64,000 bases of DNA from positions 1,532,053-1,596,052 of the forward strand of contig OZ038320.1 of the NCBI GenBank assembly GCA_964035795.1, in the 5' to 3' direction. The DNA comes from Pterobdella sp. o SKG-2022 (Eukaryota; Annelida; Clitellata; Hirudinida; Piscicolidae). The notes beneath the pieces are model-generated. The model was not told the DNA's origin. It saw only the letters and a list, made by a program, of their open reading frames with translations, and did not search any database. Shown piece after piece: positions 17,269 through 30,100 of this stretch. Both the position numbers and the translations under genes were made by a program. The number at the start of each line of letters is the position of its first letter. Within the stretch, counting starts at the first letter, position 1.

Positions 17269-17832
17269 ATAAATTTCAGTCATTTCTACATGCGTCAATT
17301 TTTTTGAGTTTATCGGCTTCAATTTTCCGATTCCTGCCTCCAACGTGGCGCTAGTTGTGATAAAATTAGCTTAAATGAAAACATCCACGACAGTTACAAT
17401 GAACGTTTCAACTTTCAATTTAAGAGGATTAACAAATAAAAACATGTACAACATTGAAAAAATCGATAAAGATACAATCAATCAATCAAATCCTTTTTAT
17501 AGCCCGTTTTCCTTTACCAAGGGTTGGGCTTTTTGAAAGTTCTATCTCGAAGTCGGCCTTTACATTCAGAACGATCGAGTGGATCCGCACAAACCATGTC
17601 TAGCTTTCTTTTATCATTCAATATGAGCTCATTCCAAGTCTTTGGGCCTACCAGGCTTCTTTCAAGTATCTAAACCCAACTTTCGCATTTGAGAAATCCA
17701 ACCCGCGCTACGCTCTACATGTCCGAACCACCTCATCCTGCTTGTACGAAGAACTACCTCAACATCCCGAATGCCAAGTTTTGAAAGGAGTGAGTGAGAG
17801 CAAACGTTATCATTCGCTTTGATGTTGCACGT

Positions 17833-18864
17833 CTAACGAATCATGGCAAGGTCATTTTGTCTAAAGCGGTTCAAGGTGGAAACTGTTACGGGCCATGTTT
17901 CAGCAGCATGTAACATAGCTCTTCTGACACAGGTTGAATAGACACGGCCTCTGGTCAATAATGATAAATGTCGATTAGCAAGGAGTGGAAGAAGTTGGCG
18001 AAATTTAGCCCAGGCACACTTACAACGTGTTATTGAAGTAAGCTCACATCCACCACCTGCAGATAACATATCTCCAAGATAGCAGAACTCTGGGAAAACT
18101 TCCAGTTTTTCATCACCAATCATCACTTCCTTTACTAATCTCCCATCAACAGGCCGTGCTGTACCAAGGCAACGAGCGCATCGAAAGTTAAGATCCGAAG
18201 TTAGAGGGCCTTTTATGCCGCTGCATTTCTTGTGAACCCATTGCCTGCAGCCTACACACTGAATAGCATTTTTACCCACACCTGCTCGGCATACACCACA
18301 AGGATACTTCCCAGATTTTCTCAACACACCAAGGTTCGAACCAGAAACCATTAGCTTTGTCTTACCCATATTCACCCTCAACCCCTTTTTATCCATCTCC
18401 GATTTCCATGTTCTCAACTTCACTAATAGTTCATTCATGGACTGAGCACTTACCATTAAGTCGTCAGCATACAAGATCTTCCAAGAGCAACCTGTACGTA
18501 ACTCCATAGATAAAGCTTCCAGCACAATAACAAAAAGTAATGGACTAAGAACATAACCTCGATGGACACCTACCCGAACATCAAACGAGTTGCTATACTC
18601 AGCACCAACTCTCACCCTACTTCTCACTTCCTTGTACATGGATTGTACAATTCTCACAAGCCATTCATCAATTTTTAATTTATGCATACTCCACCAAATC
18701 ACTTCTCGTGGCACTCTGTCAAAGGCTTTCTCCAAATCAATGAATGCTAAGTAGAGGGGCTTACCAGCAACCAGATGCTTTTCCTGTAACTGACGGAGGA
18801 TAAATATGGCATCAGTTGTACTCCGACTTTGCATAAAACCGCATTGCATATCATTAATCACCAC
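17833..18864 (-). pseudogene. LINE reverse transcriptase with a C4HC3 finger, fragment
   Basis: A 343-aa frame. QCGFMQSRSTTDAIFILRQL, LAFIDLEKAFDRVPRE (motif A with the first catalytic Asp), GVHRGYVLSPLLF (motif B) and ILYADDLMVSAQS (motif C, YADD, residues 132-135) define the polymerase. Residues 189-232 form C-x2-C-x10-C-x2-C-x4-H-x2-C-x14-C-x2-C, a PHD-type cysteine pattern, between the palm/thumb and the C-terminal AAETWPVT region. The N-terminal part of the polymerase is in other frames upstream. The frame ends at 17833 without the usual full tail. Confidence 0.9.
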
Positions 18865-19716
18865 TTTCTGTCTGATAAAACCTTCATAACCTGATCAATT
18901 AACTTCCAACCCCTATAGTTAGACCTGTTTAAAGCATCACCTTTACCCTTATATACACTATGTGACTTTCCTGCCACTCAGACGGTATACGGTTCACAAA
19001 GATGATGTCTTCAATGAGATCTCGAATCACTAGCACCACTTGAACCTGCGGCCTTGAGCATCTCAGCAACAATACCTGAAGGACCCGCTGCTTTCCCAAG
19101 GCTCATCTTATTAATGGCCTTTCTAACCATTGCTGTAGTGATAGGTTCGCTGGGACTTTCCACGGGAAAGACTTTGGACAAACCACCTGGATTCTATGAA
19201 AACTCCACATTGAGAAGGTGCATTTATTGCTCTCTTTATGCTTCTTTTTTGGAATCAAGATCCAGGGACATTTGGCCATTATTATTTCTCACCGGTTTAT
19301 CCCCAATGACGTCCTGGTTCTCTCGCCGCATTTGCTTAGCCAGTCGATATATCTCAACAGATCTGGGATTGATTTTTTTTAAACGCAATCTTTTCAGCAT
19401 CAGTTTTGGCTATGTGCACAGCGAGGTTAGATGCACGTTTAGCCGCCTGATAAGCATCTCTGTCTCCTCCTGCTTTCCATACTTTGAAACATTTGCGTCT
19501 GAGGGATACAGCTTGCTGCACCTTGTCATTCCACCACCAAGTCTGCTTTTTCCAGGTATGTTTTGCAGAGACTCAACAAACCTGTTTTGTAGCATTAATC
19601 AAATTGTTTTTCAGGTACTTCCAACGTTCATCCAAAGTTTTACCAGTTTCATTTTCTTGGATTAATGCATTGAAGAAATTACAAAATTCAACTTGATTTC
19701 CAAAGTCTTTTAGTTT

Positions 19717-20595
19717 TCAGACTTTTGTACGAGGAACAAACTTTTTTTTGGGGTGAGCATGAGTGCAAACCTTGAAGTCACCGACCACCAGTCTATGCTG
19801 TGTTGCACACTTCTCCCTAGCAATGACTTTCACATTAGAGACCATTTTTCTAAAACTTCTCTTATACAATATGTAGTCAATTTGGGTTTTACAATCTCCT
19901 GACTGGTATGTAACCAGATGTCCAAATTTCTTCTTGAACCAGGATTTACCAACAACCAGCTCATTGGCAACAGCAAATTCCAGCAGTCTTTCACCTTCAT
20001 GGTTTCTTTTTCCCAAAGCCTGTCCACCATGCACATTCTCAAAAGCAGTAGAGTGTGATCCTATATGGCCATTCCAGTCTCCACTTATGATTAGCTGTTC
20101 CGAAGATGAAACTCTAGCTATGGTGGATTGAAGCGCATAATAGGATTGATCTTTTACACTTTCACTAGGGTTAGCTTGAGGTGCATAAACACTCACAAAA
20201 ACAAACACAACTGATCCAACCACCATTCGAATGAGAATGATTCTATCTGAGACTCTAATCATTTCAAACACTTTCTCCCACCACTTCTCAGCCAGTAGAA
20301 TTCCTACACCACAACCAAAATACTTATATCGAGAGTCTCTGCCTGCAATAAGTTTAAGGTTGGTCTTCCAACGAGTCTCTTGTAAACAACACAGATTGAC
20401 TCTCCTCCTCGACATGGTTTCCACCACTTCAGAAGCCTCACCCCTCATCGAACCAACATTTAAAGATCCGACTTGAAAAGGACTTTCATTAACTTTGTGG
20501 CAGTTTTTCTTGAAGGATGCCCTTCCTTTCGACCACTCTTTTTCAGATTTTTCTTCTTTTTTCTGGCTGGACCTGCAATTATTTTTGAAACTCAC
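19717..20595 (-). pseudogene. LINE endonuclease domain (AP-endonuclease-like)
   Basis: A 292-aa frame. LNVGSMRGEASEVVETM is followed by LCCLQETRWK (the E of the catalytic core), VFVSVYAPQANPS, IISGDWNGHIGSH (the D-x-N motif) and TQIDYILYKRSF ahead of HRLVVGDF (the final D..H motif). These are the landmark motifs of APE-type LINE endonucleases that nick DNA at the insertion site. The first 40 residues are Lys/Ser-rich. The frame looks intact, but the downstream polymerase is out of frame, so the element is probably dead. Confidence 0.85.
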
Positions 20596-21509
20596 TGTAG
20601 TTATTGATATTTTTATTAAACCTATTACTATTATATATATTACTCCTAATGTTTAAATGAAAAAATCGGCGTTTCACTTGATGCGAGGGAGGATTAGTAT
20701 TATGGGATAAACTTAACAAAAAATCTCTAGTGTATGACATTTTTTTTACGTAAAAAGTATTTCGAAATAAATATAAGTTAATTAGATAAATACTGCAGTT
20801 TTTAAAATATCGCTAACGTATAAACAAAAAAAAAATTTTGAAAACTTGGAAAAAGTTAAGCTAAAGTTTTTAGAATAAAATTCTAAAATAATTTTGATAA
20901 AAATAAAAAACAGGCCGTGTCCAGAAAGCAGAAAAAATAACTTTGAAAATCAAATTTCGCAAACAGCCGAACATGTCGGTTGCTAACCTTACGTATTGAG
21001 GAATTATTAGAACTCATTGTTAATTGTGATTATGTCTGAAAACGAAAATTAATTATATATATATCAGCTTCATTTCTTTCCATCACATTCCGCTAATTCC
21101 TTGAGCAACTGGGCAAACAAATAAAACTCACAAATGATTAACACATATTTCACAACTACTCAGCCACAACCATTCAGAGGAAAAAAATTAGTTTTAATAG
21201 GAAGTGGTCGGGTACAGAATTTATAACAGTTTACACAAGTCTCAACATTTTGAATGAAAAATGTAGACTGTACGTTATGGGTAAGTCAAAGAATTAAGTA
21301 TTTTCGCCGAGTTTGCTTTTTTTTTTGTAATTGCTCTCGAAATAATCAAAAAAATGTTTTAGTTTTTGAAAAATTTTTCAAAATATATTCTTAGAATGGA
21401 TTTATTCTCTAATTATTTCTTTTATTCAATTCAAAAATAGTTTCATGATTTTAAAGAAATTCAAACAAAAAGGCCACCGAGTCTTGGTTTGAAAGAATCA
21501 GAAAAAATA
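20596..21509. other. Intergenic stretch between LINE and SLC22 gene
   Basis: AT-rich sequence with no exon I can support. TTTATT at 21401-21406 and 21421-21426 are AATAAA on the minus strand and are the likely polyadenylation signals of the SLC22 gene that ends at 21510. The 5' end of the LINE may extend some way past 20595. Confidence 0.5.
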
Positions 21510-24500
21510 CTAAACATTTTCCGTAATTTTTTTCTTTCGTTTTTTCTTCGGCATCCAAGAGATGATTGTGCTGAAGGTTTGTGGAAGAGGTTTTCTGGAG
21601 GTCTCTGGCAAGCCATATATGGCGATAGAACATATCAACATCAGACTGCCACACACCGACACCACCGCCCACGGGTGGTCCACTGCCTTTGAAAGTATTC
21701 AGCATGGCTGGTTATTTAATGAGTTTTTATTCGGTTGTGTCAGTGTCACGTAAAAGTGGAATTATGAATGTTAAAAATAAATAAAATTCAAGAAAGTCAT
21801 TAATGGTTAAACCTCCATAAATAAGTAAAATGTAAAAAAAATATATGATAAAACAAAAATAATTTCAACTGAAGTCATAAAGCTTTTTTAAAGATTTTTT
21901 TCTTCCCCCCATGTTCCACCGTGTAGTTTAGGAACGTACCCTATCTTCATCATCAGACTGCTAGTGTTGATCTTAGGATGTTTCTTTGCCCATTAAGAAC
22001 TTGTCCTAAGAACTTAGCCTGATGAGAGCAGACTGATGAAATAGTTTGTGTGGGGTCTTCCAAAAAATTATCTTGGAACAAGATAAAATTAGTAACCCCA
22101 AAGAATTACTGGAAGACAAGGAAGGGTCGTTTAGGTTTGTACCCTGAAAGGGTAGCAGCCCCAATAACTAGCAGGCCTAAACGCTGGGACGTAGATGTCT
22201 TTTAATGTCTTGCTTTGAAAAGGTGCTTTTTAACGTCATGCCCAGGACCGTTTAAAAAGATTTCACATCATTTGCTGTCGCTATATTGTGATAATAACAT
22301 ATTTTTAGATTATAGAAAGATTGTTCTCATTCTTTCATTTCAGACTGAAGCTATATAACACAATAAAACTTTTGGTATTGCTGAATGACTCACAATGACA
22401 GAAAAGGCAGGGGCTAGGAAGTTGGAGAGGCCACTAAACTTTATTATGAAACCCATAGCTTGTAGCCTGAGTAAACAATAAAAATTTAAAGGTTTGCTGA
22501 TAAAAAAATACACCTAAAAAGATTTTAACTTTGAAAATAAAACATCAAAAACTAATAAAACATACCAAAAAAAGCATAAAATATTCTAAAGTAAAACATA
22601 AGTGATTTATCACACAAAGCACTCATAACAGTCTAAACGACCTCAAGTTAGTGGGGAAAAGCTCCATTGTGTAGATGTATCCCACAGCCAATGTAGCATT
22701 GACACCAGTCCTCGCCAAGAAGCTGAAGATGGAGCTGTAGTAGGAGTGTTCTATAGAGGGGGGGGGGGTTAGATTGAATGCTTGTAAAGATACTATAAGA
22801 TAGGAAGTTTTTGTTATGCTCTAAAAAAATTGACTTAAATTAACTTTGCTTCACTTTACTTGGCTTAGCTTGACGCAATTCTAGTCTACCTTTTTGCTCT
22901 AATTAACCTCAAAACTCATATGAAAATCTCATGTTGATAACGAAAAGCTTCGTATCTTAATAAACTAATTAGTGTTTTGAAATATTACTCATTTTATTGT
23001 GGCTTTTGAAAAAATTATATAAAAACTCCACTAGTAAAACCACCCTCCACCCCAGACTAAAACCGCTATATTTTAACCCTGACGAGCAAATCAAACATCC
23101 ATCATCCAAAGGTCTCACTGGATACGTGGAGCAGGAAAAAGCCGAACAAGCTGGTGGTGGTGAGCCATTGCATTATCACAACACTGTGTCTGCGACCGAA
23201 TCTGTGCAGGTGTATGTTATTGTTATTTTTTTTATTTTTGTTATTGTTTATTGTTTTTTATTGATATCTTCTAGTGTTTGTGTTATATAATATTCACGTT
23301 TCTTATTTGTTACTTAATTATAATATTAGTTATTCTTGATGTGCATATTACTGAATAGTTTTATTATAATATATTTTCATTAATAATTTATTATAATATA
23401 TTTTCATTAATAATTTATTATACTATTTAAATATTGGCTTATGGATATCACTTTTTTAGGGAAACATAAGACAGTGAATATCCGGTAAATTCTGCTGAGG
23501 CGTAGACTAGAAGCCGTGCATAAACACTTTGAAAAAAATTCTTAGTGGACAAGTCCAACACTACGTATATCAAATATAGCTGCCACCTGTTGAATGAGAT
23601 ATATATTTTAAATCATAATTTCTTTAAATTTTGTTGAAATCTTCTGAAGAAATGTTTAAATTGTTGAAAGGTTTGAATAATTTCACCACGATAAAGTTTA
23701 ACGAATTTAATTTCTTTAAAAATTCGAAAACAATATAAAAATTATGAAAATATTATAGAAATATAAAACGAAAAAATGGAAAACCACCATAGAAAAATAA
23801 TAGTTGTAAAGATTTTTGACATTGTTTTACTTTGGCATACACTCGTAACCCTATAATGAGTTTTCGTTCTGAAGTCACCATCTTCCACATTCAAGACCTG
23901 CAAAAAGATATTTGAATCTATTTAATATAATTTTATCAGGATATCCTTAATAGTGATTCTGTGATTTAAACGTGCATTTCAAATTGCCAAAGATGCTTGA
24001 AAAAATTTTTTAGCTTCGTAAAATGATTATCTTGTTAAGCAGTCTGTCCCTTTATATATCGGTCTCATTTCTCGCATGTGCTTGATACTTCACACAGTCA
24101 AGATTCATGTTTAACCAGCATTACTCTACATAACCATGGTTCACACAATCTATCTTAAAAAATCTTTGTAAGTGTCCAAAAAAAATTTTCATGAAAAATG
24201 AGAAAGTTTTTTTTTTGCGCTGAGGCCACTAGTTCTAAAATAAAACTAACTTAATAGCAGTTTGAAAAATACAACCAATGTTTCAAAAATTATAGTGAAA
24301 AATTTATTTGAAACCATTTCTTTCTTCTATTAATGAAAGAAGCCTAACTAGAAAATTCTAAAACCAATTAGAAATATTTCTGTGCTTTTGCAACATTTTG
24401 CATTTTGAAATAAAAGTTTCGAAAAATAAACTCACATCAACCAGCAAAAACCTTGGCGGTATGTTTCTACTTCTTTTGCAGTAGTCTAAAAGCCTTTTTT

Positions 24501-26051
24501 GCACTTTTTCTACTCTTTCATTTGCCATTAGCCACACAAATGACTCGGGAACTACTCTGAGAAGTAGCAAATTGAGAAGAAAAAATCTTATTCAATTGGG
24601 TTAAAAAAAATTTTAGCTATTAAAAATATTTATTTATCGAATGGAAAAATAAATAAAACATTAACTCTGAGAATGTTTAAACTTAGCAATTCAACTTAAA
24701 ATAACTTATAAGCGAAACTTCGCAAAAATGAAATAAGAAAAGGTACAGCTACACATATAAATTGAACAATGCATTGTTAGCACCTTATAGTAAATTCATA
24801 CTATTTAAAATCTTAGATGTTTTATTTTCAAAAACTAAAAATTCTTTTTCTAAAAAACTCCAAAAACCCTACACAAACTTCCCCCAACACCCTCCATACT
24901 GGTATAGCGGCATGATGATGAGGGGCAACAAGTTGATGGAGCACTGCAGAAAAATCCAATCTTTGATGTAATATGCCATGAGACACAAAACCAAGTGACC
25001 AATGGCCCAAATGTAGGAAATTGTGATTCCGACTGATGTTCTGTAGTTGCTGGAAAAATGTTCCATTACCAGAACTATTCCTACTAACATCACTCCCTGT
25101 GAGTATTAACAGTTGAGTACTACTCTAGCGTGTGGCTTACAGCTAGCTCTATATATATATATATCAACATAAATGAGCATTATTCAAGCATAAATCTCAT
25201 TACTTGCTGGCAAGCTCCCGTGATCAATCTAACGACACAAAGAATGGGCATGGAGTCACAGAATATGGTGGAGACCCCAAATATCGCAAGCATAAACTGC
25301 GCTAGAATCAAGATTTTTTTCCTGCCAAAGTTGTCCGCCATCTGAGGGAATATGTTTGAGCCGATGCCTCTGCCTATCAAAAAGACCACAATCAAAAGAG
25401 TCACACTTGAGCTTTTCTTACACACCAAGTTAAACTGCAGGAGTATTAATAGGAATAGTTTTAAATCAAAAGGTATAAGTATCTTTGATATTAGGAGCGT
25501 TTTGTTAACCATTTGTTAAACAATAACATATAAGTAAAAAAGTCAAAAATCACGTAAGTTCGGTATACTCTAGTATCATTTAGACTCAACACCTCCACAC
25601 AATATCACCAACCTCTGTTACGATTGTAATGAGATCTTTATCGGTGTAAGTCCATCCATTGACACAATCAATCACTTTAGTCCCTCTAATAAAGTTCTTA
25701 TATTGCTTGCATTGTAGGGGCTTTCCATTCCTGAAGGGAACGCTTTCTGAGAGGTTTTTGTTTGCTGGAATCTTGCAATGGTGGGCAGGAGTGGAAGCTG
25801 TAAAATCAATATATCGATTCTCCTTCCGTTTATAAATGCATTTCGTTATTTTACTGCTGAGATGAAATAATCTCTTAGTGTTTTTAAAATAATGAATGTG
25901 TTGGCAACAAACCTGTAAAATAGATAGAGTTGAAGTTCCAAGAGGCTGGAAACATGACGGATATACTAAGCAACAAGTACCCAACTTTCCATCGCTTCCC
26001 TTTGTTCAGTTCATCTAGAACTTGTTCCAATGAGTAGTGGTGCACCTCCAT
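21510..26051 (-). CDS. SLC22-type organic ion transporter (major facilitator superfamily), complete
   Basis: Minus-strand exons: 26051-25913, 25797-25613, 25434-25204, 25096-24900, 24556-24436, 23897-23850, 23579-23473, 23201-23119, 22750-22642, 22466-22394 and 21686-21510 (stop TAG). Phases agree; about 489 aa. The N-terminus (MEVHHYSLEQVLDELNKGKR) leads into helix 1, a Cys-containing extracellular loop (AHHCKIPANKNLSE, NGKPLQCKQY, VIDCVNGWTYT), then FLIGRGIGSNIFPQMADNFG with GRKK, the MFS signature. PESFVWLMANERVEKVQ matches the PES(P)RWL motif before the central cytosolic loop. FGRRHSVVIMQW is the second GRR motif; YIYTMELFPTNLR and LPETSRKPLPQT are the family's helix 10 and C-terminal signatures. 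SLC22 proteins move organic cations, anions or carnitine across the plasma membrane; the substrate cannot be told. The donor of exon 23897-23850 could instead be at 23841. Confidence 0.9.
21900..22260. repeat. Probable dispersed repeat in the last SLC22 intron
   Basis: The stretch includes TTTAACGTCATGCCCAGGACC at 22229-22249, the exact reverse complement of 13644-13664 in a TAF2 intron. It is higher in GC than its flanks and non-coding. It is probably an old inserted element of unknown class. Confidence 0.4.
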
Positions 26052-27142
26052 CTATGTTTTTATCCAGCTGGTTACATGTGAAATAAGATTTAAATTTATG
26101 CAGTGCCTTTAACTAGTCGCCAAAGGCGCTTTGCCACGAACTGTCTAAAATGTTTTGAGCTTTTGAAAAAGCTGATTATGATAAAGTTTTATGCTGAGAA
26201 GCAAAGAATGGCAAAGTAAAAAGGCTAGGAAGAAGAAAAAAATTAGCCCAAGAGTGAGAGGTAGGTTCCCAAAACAGCTATGAAAAAAAAATCTTGAAAG
26301 CATAATCCATTGAAAAAAGTAAGAATCATAAAGTGTTTTTTTGATGAAGAAGTTCCATTACGATTCACAGAGGTATGAGGTGTATGAAAGAAACTGTTAA
26401 TTCTTGTCATGATTTTATATTTCCAAAAAAATCAAACTGCGCTTGTAAGAAAATATCTGTGTGGATACGAAATAAAAACCTTCAAATAGTGAGTTTCTTA
26501 AAAATTGAAGTTCATATCGCATTTAATGCTGTTTATATTGGAATCGTATGACGATTTAAAAATGCGCCATTATAATTTTAACTTCATTATTATGGTTTCA
26601 AAAAAGCTTAGTGATACAAATTAGCTGACAGTTATAGTTGTTTGAGACTCTAAATCATTATAGTAAATATCAACAGGTTTTGTTTTGAAAAATGACTTGA
26701 TTAAATAAAAAAGAAAAATTGGTAGAAAGATAACTGGATATGCAGTGAAAAATAGATAGAAAGTTATATAAATAGTTAGTGAAAGTAAACGGATAAAAAA
26801 GAAAATAATGAAGAAAAAAACTAACTAGTAATGCACAGTTTATACAAAAACTGTAAAACCTCTAGTCTCAAAACAACATAAAGAGATTGTGTATTATGGT
26901 GTTCTGAAGTATTTTTTTTAACATTTGAAAATGGGATTTTATTGTTCTAATGTACTTTCAAACTTATGATTAGAAAACTCTTTTATTGCTTTCAAATTTC
27001 AAGTGTTCCTTGATGCAAAACATTAATTACAAACCGAACACAACTTCAACAGTTAAATAAAAAAACTTCAAAATCAAAAAAAATTTCAAAAATAAAAAAC
27101 ACCTTTAAGAAAAAAATTATAAAAATCTTAAATAAATTGAAC
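26052..27142. other. Intergenic region upstream of SLC22 gene, downstream of CFAP43-like gene
   Basis: About 1.1 kb, very AT-rich. It must contain the SLC22 promoter and the 3' UTR of the CFAP43-like gene. No exon, RNA gene or repeat is clear. Confidence 0.5.
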
Positions 27143-30100
27143 TCATGTGAACATCCATCCTTTTTTACAACACTCATCCTTTTTGCAGCTCACAGAAGGG
27201 AACTTCTTACGGACACATGACAGCTTCTTAGACATGTTGTCATCGAGTTCCAAAGATGGAAAAGTTTTTCTTTGAAGCATTTTCAGCTGTTCTTTGAGGG
27301 ATGCTATCTCTTCCGCTTGTGTGTGCTTCACCTTCAACAGCTTGCTCTTCTCCACTATCATCCTGCACGCGTTGAGTTTTGCTTTGATTACTTATATAAT
27401 TCCATTCGAGTTTGTTCTAATTTGATGATAATAATAATAATAAAAATAATAATAATAATACAAAATGATGATGATAATAATAATAATGATAAGAACAATA
27501 ATAGTAATTAAATTTCATTAAAAAGGCCATAGAAACCTCACTAAAAATAATAAATATAATCACCACAAAATCAAAATAATAAAAACACAAAATCATCAAA
27601 AAAATAAAAAAAATCAATTGGTTCAGAATCTCAATCTTACTTGTGTCTCTTCTCCATCTCGACCTTCGCCATGCCACTCTTGTCCACTGGGTGAGGTATC
27701 GATGCCATTAAACACAACTATTATAAATATATGATTATAATGATGATTGGAAATATTTTAAATAAAAAAATAAAAACATTAATATCAAAATAAAAACAAT
27801 AATAACTAAACAACAAAAATAATAAATAGATAAAAACAATAAAAAAAATAACAAAAGCAATAATAAGCAAACACAGCCACCTACCCACAACATCATGCAG
27901 CTTCTTCCTCACTAGAATGGAACTGTTCAGTTTCTTCAACTCGTTCTGCAGCTTCTCGTTGTTGTTCTTGAGAGAGGTGATGGATTTTTGTAAGTCTTCG
28001 ATCCTGCCTTCTCTGTTCTTTATGTTCTTCTCGTGGTACTGGAAGTTTTTATCGGTACGTGGTGAGTATAAATTGGCATTTATATGTAAGTCAACCATCT
28101 ATCTCCCATTATATGGTTTTATGAAGAAATTAGGGATTTGGTTAAAAGAATATATTTATGACGAGCCCTGCGTTTGATATGATGATTTCTAGATAAATAT
28201 ATTTCTAGCATTATTTTTGAATACTTGTCTACAACAAAGCAAATACGTTGAATGTGGACCTTTTTAGCCATGGCCAGGGTTTTCTCCAAAGTCATGATCT
28301 CCTGGTTCTTCATCTCATCATAATTGTCTCTTTTCAAAAACTTCAAACAGTATAGTTCTAGTTCAGTTTCAAAAAATATTTTGCATATAAGGTTTATATA
28401 TTCTTATGCCATCATAATCCTCCACGTTATTGTATGATATTTCAAACATAAGAATTGACGCCACTCAACCATCCTCGTTACTCTCCCAAGCTTCCACATC
28501 ACTTACGAACAAAACTTCTTTGGTCACTTTGAAGTTGTCGATGTCCTTCATCTTGCTTTTCAAGTCCTGTAGCTCCATCTCCATTTTGCGGTGCTCCCTG
28601 GGTAGCATCCGGTGACGTGATTTGTTAAGCAGGTTTATTGTACTTTTATATTGGTTGGGTGTTTATACAAGACGGCATCTGTAAATAAAGTTTGCCGCAG
28701 AAATGATTGAAATGGGTAAAATTTATTGTTGGTATGACGATGGCCATGAAGAGAGTAGAATTATTTAATTCAATCAAGATTTTTCCTGTCAATTAATTGC
28801 TTGTGAGGGTTTATAAGCCAATGTCTAGTTTCTATTATTGGAGATGCGCTTGAAACTCACCATTCTAGCTGAGCAATCCCTTTCTTGAAGTCTTTACTCT
28901 CTATCATCGTTGCTATCTTGTTCTCTCCTATGATCTGGAAACGTTAGTTTTTTAAATGAAGTTCAATTTTTTCCAACAAAATTACATTGAGGTCACTACC
29001 ATGAACTTTAAGTATTTTGAATGATTTCTTTTGAAAAGGCAACAAATCTTATAATAAAAGAAACTAAATTTTCAAAAGACAACAAACATTGGCACAACTT
29101 TTAAGCCCACAGAAACTCCCAAACAAGGCCCACACTCAACCCCATTAACACCACAAACTTTTATGTTTTTGTTCAGATCCTCGATAACATCTCTGTGTAT
29201 CAAAAGGCAGTTCTTGAAGTTGTACACTCCGAAGGTCTGATCAACTTCCACTTGGCCCTGTGGTGATTGATTGAGGTTTTGTTCCTGTCTTTGTAAGAAG
29301 GCTCTAATCGATTGGTTGATTGATTTTGAAACTGTTATGGATGGAGAATATTGTTCGTTTTTGGTAAGATAACTTATATTACTAAAGACCAGTGGTTTCT
29401 TGGAGCAAATAAAATACTTTTTTTTCGATGTGATACTAAGATGGTTGAAGCATGTGAGATAAAGGAGTGACATTAAAGGTTTCAAATATGGGGATTCATA
29501 TTAACCTGTTTCATCAGAAGTTGAATTTCAACATTCCTATGATATTGGTAGCGGTAGTTGACAGCTCTAAAGAAAATAAAGATGAGTTAATACACTAAAA
29601 GTTGAACTCATATTATCAAGTAGAGTATACAAAATAAAAAAGTAACTTACTGGTTTGAAATTTCTTATACCAGTTTATTACCAAGTTAATGATCATACTT
29701 TTCATCTACTCACCATACAATAAAACTCATACTACTTATCATACATGAGACTCACTGGTTGATAGAATTATAGACCTCGTCAAGGTTTTGTTTAGCAGCA
29801 TCAACCCTTTTTTGCTCATATTGATGCTCCTTCTGCAGTTCCAACAGTGTCTCTAGCTTGCTCTTCAACTGTTGCAAGATCTTAATACATCTTTTTGCTA
29901 ACTTTGAAATAAACTGAGATTTTTTTCCTATTTCATGCAGTTTTTATTTGATTTAAAAACTTAATATAATACACAAAACATACAAAAATCTCTTTGGCCA
30001 TCTTCTCGTGCCGATACGAACAAAACTGTTGCCATTGATTCTGACTCAGTCCTGGTGCAAAATTTTGGTCATTAAATAATGACACCATTTGGCTTTTTGA

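Larger units (their letters stand above)
17474..20595 (-). mobile_element. Non-LTR retrotransposon (LINE), about 3.1 kb, decayed
   Basis: On the minus strand an endonuclease ORF (20595-19717) is followed by disrupted sequence (about 19700-18900), a reverse-transcriptase ORF (18864-17833) and a 3' end that reads GGGCTATAAAAAGGATTTGA followed by TTGA repeats. The middle, where the fingers of the polymerase should lie, is open only in pieces (for example SLGKAAGPSGIVAEMLKAAG near 19120-19050), so frameshifts separate the two ORFs. It lies about 200 bases past the TAF2 polyadenylation signal, in opposite orientation. The TTGA tail fits target-primed insertion. The clade is not assigned; the 5' end was not determined. 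Confidence 0.9.

Noticed and set aside
21489..21753. Plus-strand frames over the last SLC22 exon
   Set aside because: The minus frame ends LPETSRKPLPQT, a family signature, so the plus frames are shadows.
22997..23290. Plus-strand 97-aa frame as a gene
   Set aside because: The minus strand here encodes the FGRRHSVV segment of the SLC22 transporter with fitting splice sites and phases; the plus frame is its shadow.
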